From the NCBI GenBank assembly GCA_964432925.1, contig CAYSPM010000081.1:1-12057 (forward strand): a stretch of 12,057 bases of DNA. Reading direction: 5' to 3'. This stretch comes from CAYNTC01 sp964432925 (GTDB lineage Bacteria; Planctomycetota; Phycisphaerae; Sedimentisphaerales; Anaerobacaceae). Under the pieces are notes generated by a model that was given only the letters and a program-made list of their open reading frames with translations, had not been told where the DNA came from and made no database searches. The position numbers and the translations under genes are program-made. Positions within the stretch are counted from its first letter, which is position 1. Each line of letters starts with the position of its first letter. Of this stretch, positions 1-6,741 are shown piece by piece.

Positions 1-1
1 A

Positions 2-38
2 GATTTCTCGACTCCGCTTCGCTGCGCTCGAAATGACA
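2..38. repeat. Dispersed GATTTCTC...GAAATGAC repeat, copy 1
   Basis: A short non-coding element starts with GATTTCTCGACTCCG and ends with CTCGAAATGACA. The same ends recur at 4917-4979 (inverted) and 5015-5094 (direct), always between genes. The middle CGCTTCGCTGCG is partly self-complementary. No reading frame crosses it. Recurrence between genes without coding capacity suggests a REP- or MITE-like dispersed element, but mobility is not shown by this window alone. Confidence 0.6.
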
Positions 39-55
39 ACCATAGGAGCAGGTAG

Positions 56-73
56 GGTGGGCTTTAGCCCACC
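56..73. repeat. Perfect hairpin GGTGGGC-TTTA-GCCCACC
   Basis: GGTGGGC at 56-62 and GCCCACC at 67-73 form a 7-bp stem around the loop TTTA. Neither strand has a T-run after the stem, so a classical intrinsic terminator is unlikely. It lies downstream of all minus-strand genes and could still protect a 3' end. A second small inverted repeat, GGAGTT-GGA-AACTCC, sits at 127-141. I see nothing else in 74-175. Confidence 0.55.
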
Positions 74-175
74 AATAAGGAAAAGTAAATGGTGTGGTAC
101 TCGTCTCGGCGTAGGCATGGAGAGCCGGAGTTGGAAACTCCAATCTGCCTAAAATTTTCAACGAGGTGGTTTGCA

Positions 176-241
176 TTATCCTCTGATTTTCTTAGCTGCT
201 TCGACGACTTTCTCTGCTGTTATGCCGAATTTTTCAGAGCA
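176..241 (-). pseudogene. Vestigial 3' end of a second transketolase gene
   Basis: Read on the minus strand, this stretch encodes SEKFGITAEKVVEAAKKIRG followed by a TAA stop at 176-178. It matches the C-terminus of the intact transketolase ending at 1051, which reads FEKFGITAEKVVEAAHKCLGK. Over the 14 shared codons EKFGITAEKVVEAA (194-235 against 1072-1113) there are 7 nucleotide differences, all at third positions and all silent. The rest of the gene is absent: directly upstream on this strand is the end of the M90 peptidase gene. The silent pattern implies the fragment came from a paralogue that was translated for some time before being lost. It has no start codon or RBS of its own and is not expected to be expressed as a protein. 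Confidence 0.75.
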
Positions 242-245
242 GCTC

Positions 246-1007
246 TCATAACTTAGCGGGGTCTTGCTGGTAGAAGCGTTTCAGCTCTTCATACAAGTTT
301 GGATATGACTTGCGCAGTTCTTTCGGCATTTCGAAAAAGTACTCAGTAGCAACAGCAAAGAACTCAGCCGGATTCGTAGCGGCATACTCATCCAAAACAG
401 TTTCACGTTTGTGACCAACTTGACGACGCAGTTTTTGGTAGTCTTTCCGCAAAATACGTGCCCAGGTTATGTAAGAAGACCGCCGCTTAAGAACAGGGGT
501 GCTATCACCTCTTGCGCCAGAGCTGTCGAGCTGATGGGCAAATTCGTGAAGAACGACGTTATGTCCATTATGAATATCATCAGCACTACGGCGGGCATCG
601 TCCCATGAGAGCACGACCGAGCCGTGACGCCAGGACTCACCCAAGCGGACATCAGGGCCTTCCACGACAACGCCGCCAATTAGGTGTTTTGCCTTGGGAA
701 CTACGTACGACCGTGGATATACCAGAATGGAAGTAAGCCCCGGATAATAATCAGTCTTTCGGTGCAGTAGAAGGATACAGGCTTGGGCTGCTATTGTGAT
801 CTTTATCTCATCGGTAATCTCCAGGCCGCCGCAACCTTCGAAATGCTTTTCTGCAACAAAGATTAGGATATGTTTTTGTAGCTCTTTTTTGTCTTCTGAG
901 GGTAATCTCGCATAGAAACGCACATTTCTTTCGATCATCGCCAGCCACGCATCAGGAAACCGCTGGGCAGCAATCCGGTTCCGCCTCCATTTCTTGAATC
1001 CGAACAT
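246..1007 (-). CDS. mtfA: MtfA-like zinc-dependent peptidase (family M90)
   Basis: A 253-residue soluble protein close in length to E. coli MtfA (about 265). The gluzincin motif HEFAH is at residues 154-158, in the context NVVLHEFAHQLD. A downstream NPAEFFAVATEYFFE (about 212-226) supplies the expected third zinc ligand (E215 or E222). These are the hallmarks of peptidase family M90. In E. coli MtfA binds the Mlc repressor and so affects glucose uptake; that role cannot be assumed here because no Mlc or PTS gene is in view. No signal peptide or membrane segment is seen, so it is probably cytoplasmic. It starts 43 bases after the transketolase stop and is probably co-transcribed. A TATAAT at 1019-1024, with a weak CTGTTA 17 bases upstream, could give it a nearly leaderless transcript. 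The RBS is poor. The ATG at 1005-1007 is the only good start. Confidence 0.87.
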   Translation of the reverse strand: MFGFKKWRRNRIAAQRFPDAWLAMIERNVRFYARLPSEDKKELQKHILIFVAEKHFEGCGGLEITDEIKITIAAQACILLLHRKTDYYPGLTSILVYPRSYVVPKAKHLIGGVVVEGPDVRLGESWRHGSVVLSWDDARRSADDIHNGHNVVLHEFAHQLDSSGARGDSTPVLKRRSSYITWARILRKDYQKLRRQVGHKRETVLDEYAATNPAEFFAVATEYFFEMPKELRKSYPNLYEELKRFYQQDPAKL

Positions 1008-1050
1008 ATAGTCTTCGTATTATAGCCTCGGATGTCTCTTGTAACAGATT

Positions 1051-3102
1051 CTATTTGCCAAGACACTTATGCGCAGCTTCGACGACCTTTTCGGCTGTTA
1101 TACCGAATTTCTCAAAGCAAACCTTGCCGGGTGCAGAAGCACCAAATGAAGACATCCCAATGAAAATGCCTTTTTCACCCAGCCATTTATGCCAGCCAAG
1201 TTCAACGCCAGCTTCAACGCCGATCCGAGCCTTGACATCCGGCGGCAAAACCGAGTCTCTGTATTTCTCGCTCTGTTTCTCAAATAATTTCCAGCATGGC
1301 ATACTAACTACTTGTGCAGCTATCCCTTCTTTAGCTAGGGCCTCAGCGGCACTCAAAGCCACGGATACTTCTGAGCCGGTCGCCAGTAGTAGCACATCTG
1401 GTTTATTCGCCGCGTTGCGTCGCAACGGGTCGGCACCGACAAGAATATACGCGCCTTTACTCAGATTTGTCGCAGACGCATACTTTGTTTGGTCCAGGAC
1501 CGGCAATCCCTGGCGCGTTAGTAGCAACGCTGTAGGCCCATCGCGGTGCTCGAGGATGTAATTCCAGGCCTGCGCGGTCTCGTTAGCGTCTGCCGGCCTG
1601 AAAACGAGCAAATTCGGAATCGCCCTGAGTGCAGCTAATTGCTCAACCGGCTGATGCGTTGGCCCATCTTCGCCGATGCCGATACTGTCGTGCGTCCAGA
1701 CGAATATGCTCGGATAATTCGATAGTGCAGCTACGCGAACCGCTCCACGCATGTAGTCGGAGAATACCAAAAACGTTCCGCCGTAGGCTCTTGTCAATCC
1801 ACTAACGGAGATGCCGTTGATAATAGCGCCCATCGCATGTTCTCTTATGCCGTAGCGGATGTATCTGCCATCGTACGCGCCCTTTTGAAAGTCTTTCGCG
1901 CCTGCGAACTTTGTATTGTTTGATGGAGTTAAGTCTGCCGAACCACCCAGGACTAAAGGTAATTTTGGCATTAAAGCGTCAAGCACTTTACCCGAGGCCT
2001 TTCGTGTAGCAACCGAACTGCCAGGCTCGAATTTGGGCAGAAGCTTATCGAGATTAATGGACAGCTTGCCCTCGGGTGAATCTTTGAATTCCTGCGCCAA
2101 TTCAGGGTACTCGTTGGTGTATTCGCCGAACATCTTGTTCCAGACCACCTCGGCTTCTTTACCCTTGTCGATGACTTTGCGCATGTGGTCCAAAACCTGC
2201 TGAGGGACGTAAAAGCTGTTCTCGCCGTCCCAGCCGAATTTCTCTTTTATAAGTTTGATTTCATCTTCACCCAGAGGTGCCCCATGAGCCTCGGCTGTGT
2301 CCTGCTTATTGGGACTGCCGTAAGCGATGTGTGTGCGGAGATTGATAATTGAAGGCCTGCCCTTTTCTTTCTTAGCGTTTTTCACGGCCTTTTCAAATAG
2401 TGCCATATCATTGCCATCCCCGGGGACAATTTGTACATTCCAGCCGTACGCCTCGAAGCGTTTGGCACGGTCTTCTGTGAATGCAAGTTCGGTTGGCCCA
2501 TCGATGCTTATATGGTTATCATCGTAAATGACAACGAGGTTATCCAGGCCGAGGTGGCTGGCTAATGAGCAGGCCTCCGATGCCACGCCCTCCTGAAGGT
2601 CGCCGTCACTTGCAATTACATAGATTCGATAGTCAATTATTGGAAAACCTTCACGATTGAAATAGCTGGCCAGGTACTTTTGTGCTATAGCCATACCAAT
2701 AGCATTGGAGATTCCCTGTCCCAAGGGTCCTGTAGTGACTTCGACGCCGAGGTCGGGGTCATATTCAGGATGGCCAGGCGTTTTACTGCCCCACTGTCGG
2801 AATTTTTTCAGTTCGTCTAAGCCGATGTCAAAACCAGCCAGATACAACATGGTATAGATAAGTGCGCTTCCATGTCCGGCTGAGAGAACGAAGCGGTCGC
2901 GGTTATGCCATCGTGGATTAGCCGGATTGCATTTGATATGTCTGGTCCACAGCACGTACGCTGCCGGCGCCATTCCCATCGGCATACCAGGATGGCCGGA
3001 ATTGGCCTTTTGCACCGCCTCCATTGACAGAAATCGAATTGTCTGCACGCAAAGCTCATCAAGCTCAGAAAGACCTAGGCTACTAATAGTTTCTTTCATC
3101 AT
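1051..3102 (-). CDS. tkt: Transketolase
   Basis: Full-length (683 residues) transketolase, a thiamine-diphosphate and divalent-metal enzyme. It moves two-carbon ketol units between sugar phosphates in the pentose phosphate pathway and Calvin cycle. N-terminal TPP domain: SGHPG (35-39), the conserved His in GHGSALIY (76-83), GPLGQG (125-130) and the metal/TPP motif SDGDLQEG...YDDNHISIDG (165-202). Middle domain: GIREHAMG with the catalytic Glu at about 421, and HDSIGIGEDGPTHQP (471-485) with substrate-binding histidines. The C-terminal domain carries ATGSEV. Two ATG codons stand in tandem (3100-3102 and 3097-3099). A GAGGA at 3106-3110 lies 3 bases from the first and 6 from the second, so the second may be the one used. 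It follows the LuxR-type gene by 46 bases and precedes the M90 gene by 43. Its last codons have a diverged duplicate at 176-241. Confidence 0.97.
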   Translation of the reverse strand: MMKETISSLGLSELDELCVQTIRFLSMEAVQKANSGHPGMPMGMAPAAYVLWTRHIKCNPANPRWHNRDRFVLSAGHGSALIYTMLYLAGFDIGLDELKKFRQWGSKTPGHPEYDPDLGVEVTTGPLGQGISNAIGMAIAQKYLASYFNREGFPIIDYRIYVIASDGDLQEGVASEACSLASHLGLDNLVVIYDDNHISIDGPTELAFTEDRAKRFEAYGWNVQIVPGDGNDMALFEKAVKNAKKEKGRPSIINLRTHIAYGSPNKQDTAEAHGAPLGEDEIKLIKEKFGWDGENSFYVPQQVLDHMRKVIDKGKEAEVVWNKMFGEYTNEYPELAQEFKDSPEGKLSINLDKLLPKFEPGSSVATRKASGKVLDALMPKLPLVLGGSADLTPSNNTKFAGAKDFQKGAYDGRYIRYGIREHAMGAIINGISVSGLTRAYGGTFLVFSDYMRGAVRVAALSNYPSIFVWTHDSIGIGEDGPTHQPVEQLAALRAIPNLLVFRPADANETAQAWNYILEHRDGPTALLLTRQGLPVLDQTKYASATNLSKGAYILVGADPLRRNAANKPDVLLLATGSEVSVALSAAEALAKEGIAAQVVSMPCWKLFEKQSEKYRDSVLPPDVKARIGVEAGVELGWHKWLGEKGIFIGMSSFGASAPGKVCFEKFGITAEKVVEAAHKCLGK

Positions 3103-3105
3103 CGG

Positions 3106-3110
3106 TCCTC
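3106..3110 (-). promoter_or_regulatory. Shine-Dalgarno of transketolase
   Basis: GAGGA on the minus strand ends 3 bases before the first ATG and 6 before the second of the ATGATG pair. The spacing favours initiation at 3097-3099, giving a protein one residue shorter. Confidence 0.6.
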
Positions 3111-3148
3111 ATATAAGATTTCAATACGATATTCTGAAAAAACGAATT

Positions 3149-3460
3149 TTATAATATACTGTCAGTTTTTAATCTACGCAAGTATCTTTGTCCTTTTACG
3201 GATGTGAGTGGATGTAAGGAGTTTATGAGCTGTGCCTCCAACACAAATCTGCGCAGAACCTCGGTTCTCGAACAAATATGCATCTTCTTGAATATCCGGT
3301 TGAATTGCTCCTGGACGGTAGAGCGGGCCACGGCCATCAGAGTGGTAAGTTCGATATCTTCCAGCCGGCCGGAAAGGACGTGGCGAACCAACTCCCTCTG
3401 GCGAGGTGATAATCCGTAACGCTCAGCAAGTAGAAAGAATTCGCGTTCGGCTATTACCAT
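3149..3460 (-). CDS. Minimal LuxR/GerE-type HTH DNA-binding protein
   Basis: The protein is almost only a LuxR-family DNA-binding domain. From the longest possible start (ATG 3482-3484, 111 residues), the HTH spans about 25-80: LSPRQRELVRHVLSGR, then ARSTVQEQFNRIFKKMHI, then SRTEVLRRF. These match the family pattern LTxRExxVL...S..TV..H...I..KL...SR.E. There is no receiver, PAS or autoinducer domain. I chose the inner ATG at 3458-3460 because GAGAGGA (3471-3477) lies 10 bases before it, while the outer ATG has no RBS. The outer start would add 8 residues. The gene precedes transketolase by 46 bases on the same strand, so it may control or be co-transcribed with tkt. The target is unknown. A small inverted repeat just upstream (3486-3499) is a candidate autoregulatory site. 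Confidence 0.8.
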   Translation of the reverse strand: MVIAEREFFLLAERYGLSPRQRELVRHVLSGRLEDIELTTLMAVARSTVQEQFNRIFKKMHICSRTEVLRRFVLEAQLINSLHPLTSVKGQRYLRRLKTDSIL

Positions 3461-3485
3461 ACAATCATTTTCCTCTCTATCCATA

Positions 3486-3499
3486 CGCTGTATTCAGCG
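3486..3499. promoter_or_regulatory. Small inverted repeat upstream of LuxR-type gene
   Basis: CGCTG-TATT-CAGCG is a 5-bp inverted repeat with a 4-base spacer in the 5' region of the HTH gene. It could be an operator for the dimeric regulator or an mRNA hairpin. It is short enough to occur by chance. Confidence 0.25.
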
Positions 3500-3567
3500 G
3501 TAATGAAATTAAAGATAGCTGGCATATTTTCCAGGAGACATTCACTTTACTTGAACGTTATCAGATT

Positions 3568-3719
3568 GTTCCAGTTGGAACTCCTCGAGCCCCGTTAGAT
3601 ACCTTTTCGAACCTGTTGATTTACCCCGTTAGAATGCCCCGTGTGAGTCCCGTTAGAAAGGCGAAGGGCTTCTAACGGGGTTCACCTCCAGTCCCCTCTT
3701 GCGCGGGGACGAGCTTGCT
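3568..3719. repeat. CCCCGTTAGA repeat cluster with hairpins
   Basis: The dGTPase-LuxR gap carries CCCCGTTAGA at 3590-3599 and 3624-3633, CCCGTTAGA at 3649-3657, and the reverse complement TCTAACGGGG at 3671-3680. The last two form a 10-bp stem (3649-3658 with 3670-3679) around an 11-base loop. A separate GTTCC-AGTT-GGAAC hairpin is at 3568-3581, and GAGC-TT-GCTC follows near 3711-3720. No T-run marks an intrinsic terminator. A frame on the plus strand runs through part of this but resembles no protein. It looks like a dispersed-repeat hot spot. Confidence 0.6.
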
Positions 3720-3720
3720 C

Positions 3721-4833
3721 CTACGAAGGCAAGGGTGCATCTAATGGGGCGAGCATCTTCAAACAGAACCTGTCGGTCATGCCTGCGATATAGTCACATA
3801 CGGTGCGTTGCAAGCCCTGCTTGGGTATGAAGCTCTGAAAATAATATGGCATACGCTGCTGCTGCCGGCAGAGGCTGTCAAAAAGCTGGCCGAGCCATTG
3901 TTCGACTCTTTTGGCTGTTTGGACTAAAGATTCGTGCTGATAAAAGTTCTGCAGCAAGAAGTCCTCCAGCTCGCACAGTTTGCTTTCGCTTTCGGTTGAA
4001 AGCACAATCAAGTTCTCGACTCTATTGTAAACATCTTCGACCGTTTTTATACCTTTGCGTTCGATGTTCTTTTTGCTTTCATCGATACAGTCACTAACAA
4101 GCGTATCAATTATTGCCTTTGCGGTCCTTGTTCTTCGGATTGTTCGGTCTCTGATTTTTCCAGCTATTAATTTGCTTTGCTCATGTTCAAATAGTTTGAC
4201 AGCCTTGAGCTGATCAGCAGTTATCAACCTGGCCCGCATTCCATCCTCAAGATCATGACAGTTGTACGCGATGCGGTCTGCAACGTCAGCAATCTGGCCC
4301 TCAAGGGAACAATTTGCCTCGCTGAACGTCTCATCTGCAGACACATCGTATCGACCTTTGTGCCTAGCTAATCCCAAACGCGTCTCATACATCAAATTCA
4401 AGCCCATAAAATCAGGATAAGGATGCTCCAGCAAATCTACGATTCTCAGCGTTTGCTGATTGTGCTCGAATCCGCCGAATCGAGCCATCAGGTCGTCAAG
4501 AGCCTTTTCTCCAGCGTGGCCGAAGGGTGGGTGTCCCAGGTCGTGTGCCAGGCATATTGCCTCAGTGAGGCTTTCATTTAGTCTTAACTGGCTTGCAATG
4601 GTTCTTCCAATCTGAGCGACCTCTATGCTGTGTGTCAGACGTGTTCGGTAATAATCATCCAGGCCAGGTGTAAAAACTTGCGTTTTGCCTTCGAGTCGGC
4701 GAAACGCCGAGCAGTGAATTATGCGGTCGCGGTCACGGTCAAAGTCTGAGCGGTATGGGTGCGGTTTTTCCGGGAACTTTCGGCTATGGCTTTTGTTTTC
4801 GGAAACTGCATAAGAACTAAGCTCACTGGACAT
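3721..4833 (-). CDS. dgt: dGTP triphosphohydrolase-like HD-domain protein
   Basis: A 370-residue HD-superfamily phosphohydrolase of the deoxyguanosinetriphosphate triphosphohydrolase family (shorter, type-2-like form). Members hydrolyse dNTPs to deoxynucleoside and triphosphate. The N-terminal HPYRSDFDRDRDRIIHCSAFRRL (about 25-47) with KTQVF is the family signature. Metal ligands are H68 (in RLTHSIEVAQIGR), H97-D98 (AHDLGHPPFGHAGE) and an aspartate in IADVADRIAYNCHD (D183 or D186). The 3' half is charged and helical, as usual. The N-terminus fits the family although no clear RBS precedes the ATG; the leader is very AT-rich and contains TTGACTATTTA twice (4840-4850, 4854-4864). It has no close co-directional partner, being 289 bases from the HIT gene and over 200 from the LuxR gene, and is probably monocistronic. 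Substrate preference cannot be read from the sequence. Confidence 0.93.
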   Translation of the reverse strand: MSSELSSYAVSENKSHSRKFPEKPHPYRSDFDRDRDRIIHCSAFRRLEGKTQVFTPGLDDYYRTRLTHSIEVAQIGRTIASQLRLNESLTEAICLAHDLGHPPFGHAGEKALDDLMARFGGFEHNQQTLRIVDLLEHPYPDFMGLNLMYETRLGLARHKGRYDVSADETFSEANCSLEGQIADVADRIAYNCHDLEDGMRARLITADQLKAVKLFEHEQSKLIAGKIRDRTIRRTRTAKAIIDTLVSDCIDESKKNIERKGIKTVEDVYNRVENLIVLSTESESKLCELEDFLLQNFYQHESLVQTAKRVEQWLGQLFDSLCRQQQRMPYYFQSFIPKQGLQRTVCDYIAGMTDRFCLKMLAPLDAPLPS

Positions 4834-4839
4834 AAATAA

Positions 4840-4864
4840 TTGACTATTTACTATTGACTATTTA
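4840..4864. repeat. TTGACTATTTA direct repeat in dgt leader
   Basis: TTGACTATTTA occurs at 4840-4850 and 4854-4864, separated by CTA, immediately before the dGTPase start on the minus strand. It occupies the place where an RBS would be expected and none is visible. It could be a binding site or simply a low-complexity repeat. Confidence 0.45.
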
Positions 4865-4916
4865 TTATTTTTTCGACATTCAATATTCAATTTGCTTTGT
4901 AGAAAATACATTGTTT

Positions 4917-5094
4917 GTTATTTCGAGTGAGCCCCCTTTCTTGCTTTCGCAAGAAAGCAGGGGGGCGAGTCGAGAAATCCCTCGACCTGGCTCGAGACAA
5001 GTCTATTTTTTGGTAGATTTCTCCGCTTCGCCCCTTAGGGGCTTCCATTCTCCGTCCCTTAGGACTGCGAAGGATGAATCGGTCGAAATGACAG
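4917..5094. repeat. Composite of inverted and direct GATTTCTC...GAAATGAC elements
   Basis: The 289-base gap between dgt and the HIT gene is mostly repeat. 4917-4979 reads GTTATTTCGA...GTCGAGAAATC, the inverse of copy 1 at 2-38. 5015-5094 reads AGATTTCTCCGCTTCG...GGTCGAAATGACAG, a direct copy. Each holds extra hairpins. In the first, TTTCTTGC/GCAAGAAA (4937-4956) is extended by C5/G5 arms to 4932-4965. In the second are GCCCC-TTA-GGGGC (5030-5042) and GTCC-CTTA-GGAC (5054-5065). The elements thus sit head to head. No terminator T-run is evident, and the frame that crosses it on the plus strand is not a credible gene. Confidence 0.65.
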
Positions 5095-5122
5095 TAAGTC
5101 TTTTCTACAGACCTTATTCAAT

Positions 5123-5632
5123 TCATAAGCCTGGAAGGTTATTTTTTTCACTTACTTGTTTTAGCTCCATAAGGAGCTCTGTTAAGCTTTGGCTGATAAC
5201 TTTTGTGTCGCTGCATATGCTCATGAAGTTTGTGTCACCGTCCCAACGAGGTACGACATGGATATGTAGATGACCAGGCAAGCCGGCACCGCCACATCGG
5301 CCAGAATTCATTCCGACATTAAAGCCGTGCGGTTTTATTGCAATAGACAGCACTTTTTGCGACTCCCTGACCAGCTTAATCATATCCAATAGTTCTTGCT
5401 CAGTTGCCAGATTAAGTTCAGCAATATGCCGGGCAGGTGCTATTAGCAGGTGACCGTTGTTATAGGGGAAGCGATTCAGTATAACGATGCTGTGCTCTGT
5501 GCGCCATAACACCAGGTTACTATCGTCATCGTCGGGGTGCTGCAGATTATGGCAGATAAAGCAGCCATCGGTTTTATCCAAGGCCTGAATGTAATTGATT
5601 CGCCACGGCGCCCATAAATTATTGCGTTGCAA
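5123..5632 (-). CDS. HIT-family nucleotide phosphorylase/hydrolase
   Basis: A 169-residue histidine-triad protein resembling bacterial Ap4A phosphorylase/HIT proteins. Key features are the N-terminal LWAPWRINYI (6-15), the CFIC pair (C24, C27) that binds zinc in this subgroup, RFPYNNGHLLIAP (54-66), and the triad HLHIHVVPRW (H121, H123, H125), with H123 as the nucleophile. DGDTNFM follows directly, as in the family. Such enzymes cleave nucleotide polyphosphates such as Ap4A; the exact substrate is not determined. It starts 1 base after the upstream lipoprotein stop, so the genes are co-transcribed and probably translationally coupled. The start is TTG (5630-5632), preceded by GAGGTGG (5637-5643) with GAGG 7 bases away. 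No ATG could preserve the conserved WAPWR region. Why a cytoplasmic HIT enzyme sits behind two exported lipoproteins is unclear. Confidence 0.92.
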   Translation of the reverse strand: MQRNNLWAPWRINYIQALDKTDGCFICHNLQHPDDDDSNLVLWRTEHSIVILNRFPYNNGHLLIAPARHIAELNLATEQELLDMIKLVRESQKVLSIAIKPHGFNVGMNSGRCGGAGLPGHLHIHVVPRWDGDTNFMSICSDTKVISQSLTELLMELKQVSEKNNLPGL

Positions 5633-5633
5633 T

Positions 5634-6677
5634 CTACCACCTCGGCATTTCTATATTATTTTCTTCAGACCGCAAAAGCTGAACTTTGAAATTTTGTTTG
5701 ATGGTTATCAACGGCTTTGCTCCAGGAAGCGGGATTGAAGTTTGTATATTCATCTCATATTGGTGGTTGAGCTGTTCGAGTTGACCGGTATCGATATTGA
5801 ATAAATCCTCGCCTTGGCCTTGCAGGTCACGGAATTCAAGACCCATCGAGAATTGCCTTAAAAAGCCGAGCCTGCCACTGAGTCTGAAACTGCCGGAGTA
5901 CGGAATCGGCCAATTCCGTTTAACAGATTCCGCTAAGCTAAACGAGCTGTTTATCACTGCGAGGCGACCTTGTTCGCTGGGACGAATACCATCAAAGGTA
6001 TAAGTTACATCCCGCGCTCTCTTTAAAACCATTGTAGTAGGTGCGGGCAGTTGTGAATCCCAGCTTTGGCCGATAGAAACTCCTTCGGTAAACTTTTCAA
6101 TGCTCGAAGCCGAATCCCAGAGAAACCACTGGATAGCTATGAAGTCCTCAACCATATCGGAGTCTTTGATTCTTTCCTTGCCCGGACGAAATGCTTTATT
6201 CCCAGCTTCTTTGGCTACCCGTTCCAAGTCTGAGTAATCTTGTATTTTGCCGATAGGATCGATGGTGAAGGTAAAGGTTTTGCCCTTAAGACTCTCAAGA
6301 GCATCCCTGCCTCGGCTTTTGGTGCGCGTGACCTTCACCTGTTTGCATGTTGCCTCTATGGTTGTCAAGCCATACGGGTCAACCTTAATAGGCGTATAAG
6401 CGATGACCATTTCCATCGACTCAGTGGACTTACTCAATGTGCCCTGGTCTGTGGATGACTCGCCTTGTGGGTTCCAATCAACGTCTATCTGTCTTTCTGA
6501 GGTCAATTTGTATTCAAGTGTCCGGCCTTTTTGGAAGTCTACTGTGAATAGCACTTTTTGCTTGTCAGATAGCGCACCTTCTTTGCCTTGTTGCTGCCTT
6601 TGTGAGCCGGGACTCTTACACCCGCTAAGTACAGCCAATAGGCTGATGGTGAACAGAACTGCTGCTAAGGATTTCAA
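5634..6677 (-). CDS. Predicted lipoprotein of unknown function (paralogue 1)
   Basis: A 347-residue protein with a lipoprotein signal peptide: KS, a hydrophobic stretch, and lipobox LSGC with the modified cysteine at C20. The mature protein begins with a polar linker (residues 21-40). It then looks beta-rich, opening with LFTVDFQKGRTLEYKLTSE and later KGKTFTFTIDPIGKIQDYSD (about 129-148). Length, order and these segments match the neighbouring gene at 6742, so the two are paralogues. The style recalls DUF6263-type lipoproteins, but I cannot confirm a family without a profile search. The start is TTG (6675-6677), with a strong AGGAG at 6684-6688 and a 6-base spacer. It lies 64 bases after the first lipoprotein and 1 base before the HIT gene. 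It is probably anchored in a membrane facing the periplasm. No catalytic motif is evident. Confidence 0.85.
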   Translation of the reverse strand: MKSLAAVLFTISLLAVLSGCKSPGSQRQQQGKEGALSDKQKVLFTVDFQKGRTLEYKLTSERQIDVDWNPQGESSTDQGTLSKSTESMEMVIAYTPIKVDPYGLTTIEATCKQVKVTRTKSRGRDALESLKGKTFTFTIDPIGKIQDYSDLERVAKEAGNKAFRPGKERIKDSDMVEDFIAIQWFLWDSASSIEKFTEGVSIGQSWDSQLPAPTTMVLKRARDVTYTFDGIRPSEQGRLAVINSSFSLAESVKRNWPIPYSGSFRLSGRLGFLRQFSMGLEFRDLQGQGEDLFNIDTGQLEQLNHQYEMNIQTSIPLPGAKPLITIKQNFKVQLLRSEENNIEMPRW

Positions 6678-6683
6678 GTTCGA

Positions 6684-6688
6684 CTCCT
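6684..6688 (-). promoter_or_regulatory. Shine-Dalgarno supporting a TTG start
   Basis: AGGAG, within AAAGGAGT, lies 6 bases before TTG 6675-6677. That TTG opens directly into a lipoprotein signal peptide, and there is no competing ATG before the hydrophobic segment. The site fixes the start of the second lipoprotein gene. Confidence 0.75.
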
Positions 6689-6741
6689 TTGCAATTGAGT
6701 GTTTATCGTATTATGTGTTTTCTGAATCCAATCTGCGTTAA

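Noticed and set aside
56..73. Intrinsic terminator
   Set aside because: The stem is perfect but no T-run follows on either strand.
1055..1561. 168-codon open frame on the plus strand opposite the tkt 3' half
   Set aside because: It is antisense to clear transketolase coding sequence, has no RBS or recognisable motifs, and is best explained by codon bias in tkt.
3406..3675. 89-codon plus-strand frame across the LuxR 5' end and the CCCCGTTAGA repeats
   Set aside because: Its C-terminal part is a translation of the repeats and its N-terminal part is antisense to the HTH gene.
3590..3680. CRISPR-like array
   Set aside because: Units are only 9-10 bases, spacing is irregular, one unit is inverted, and no cas gene is present.
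4854..5273. 139-codon plus-strand frame through the composite repeat and HIT 3' end
   Set aside because: It consists of repeat sequence plus antisense of the HIT gene, with no family features.
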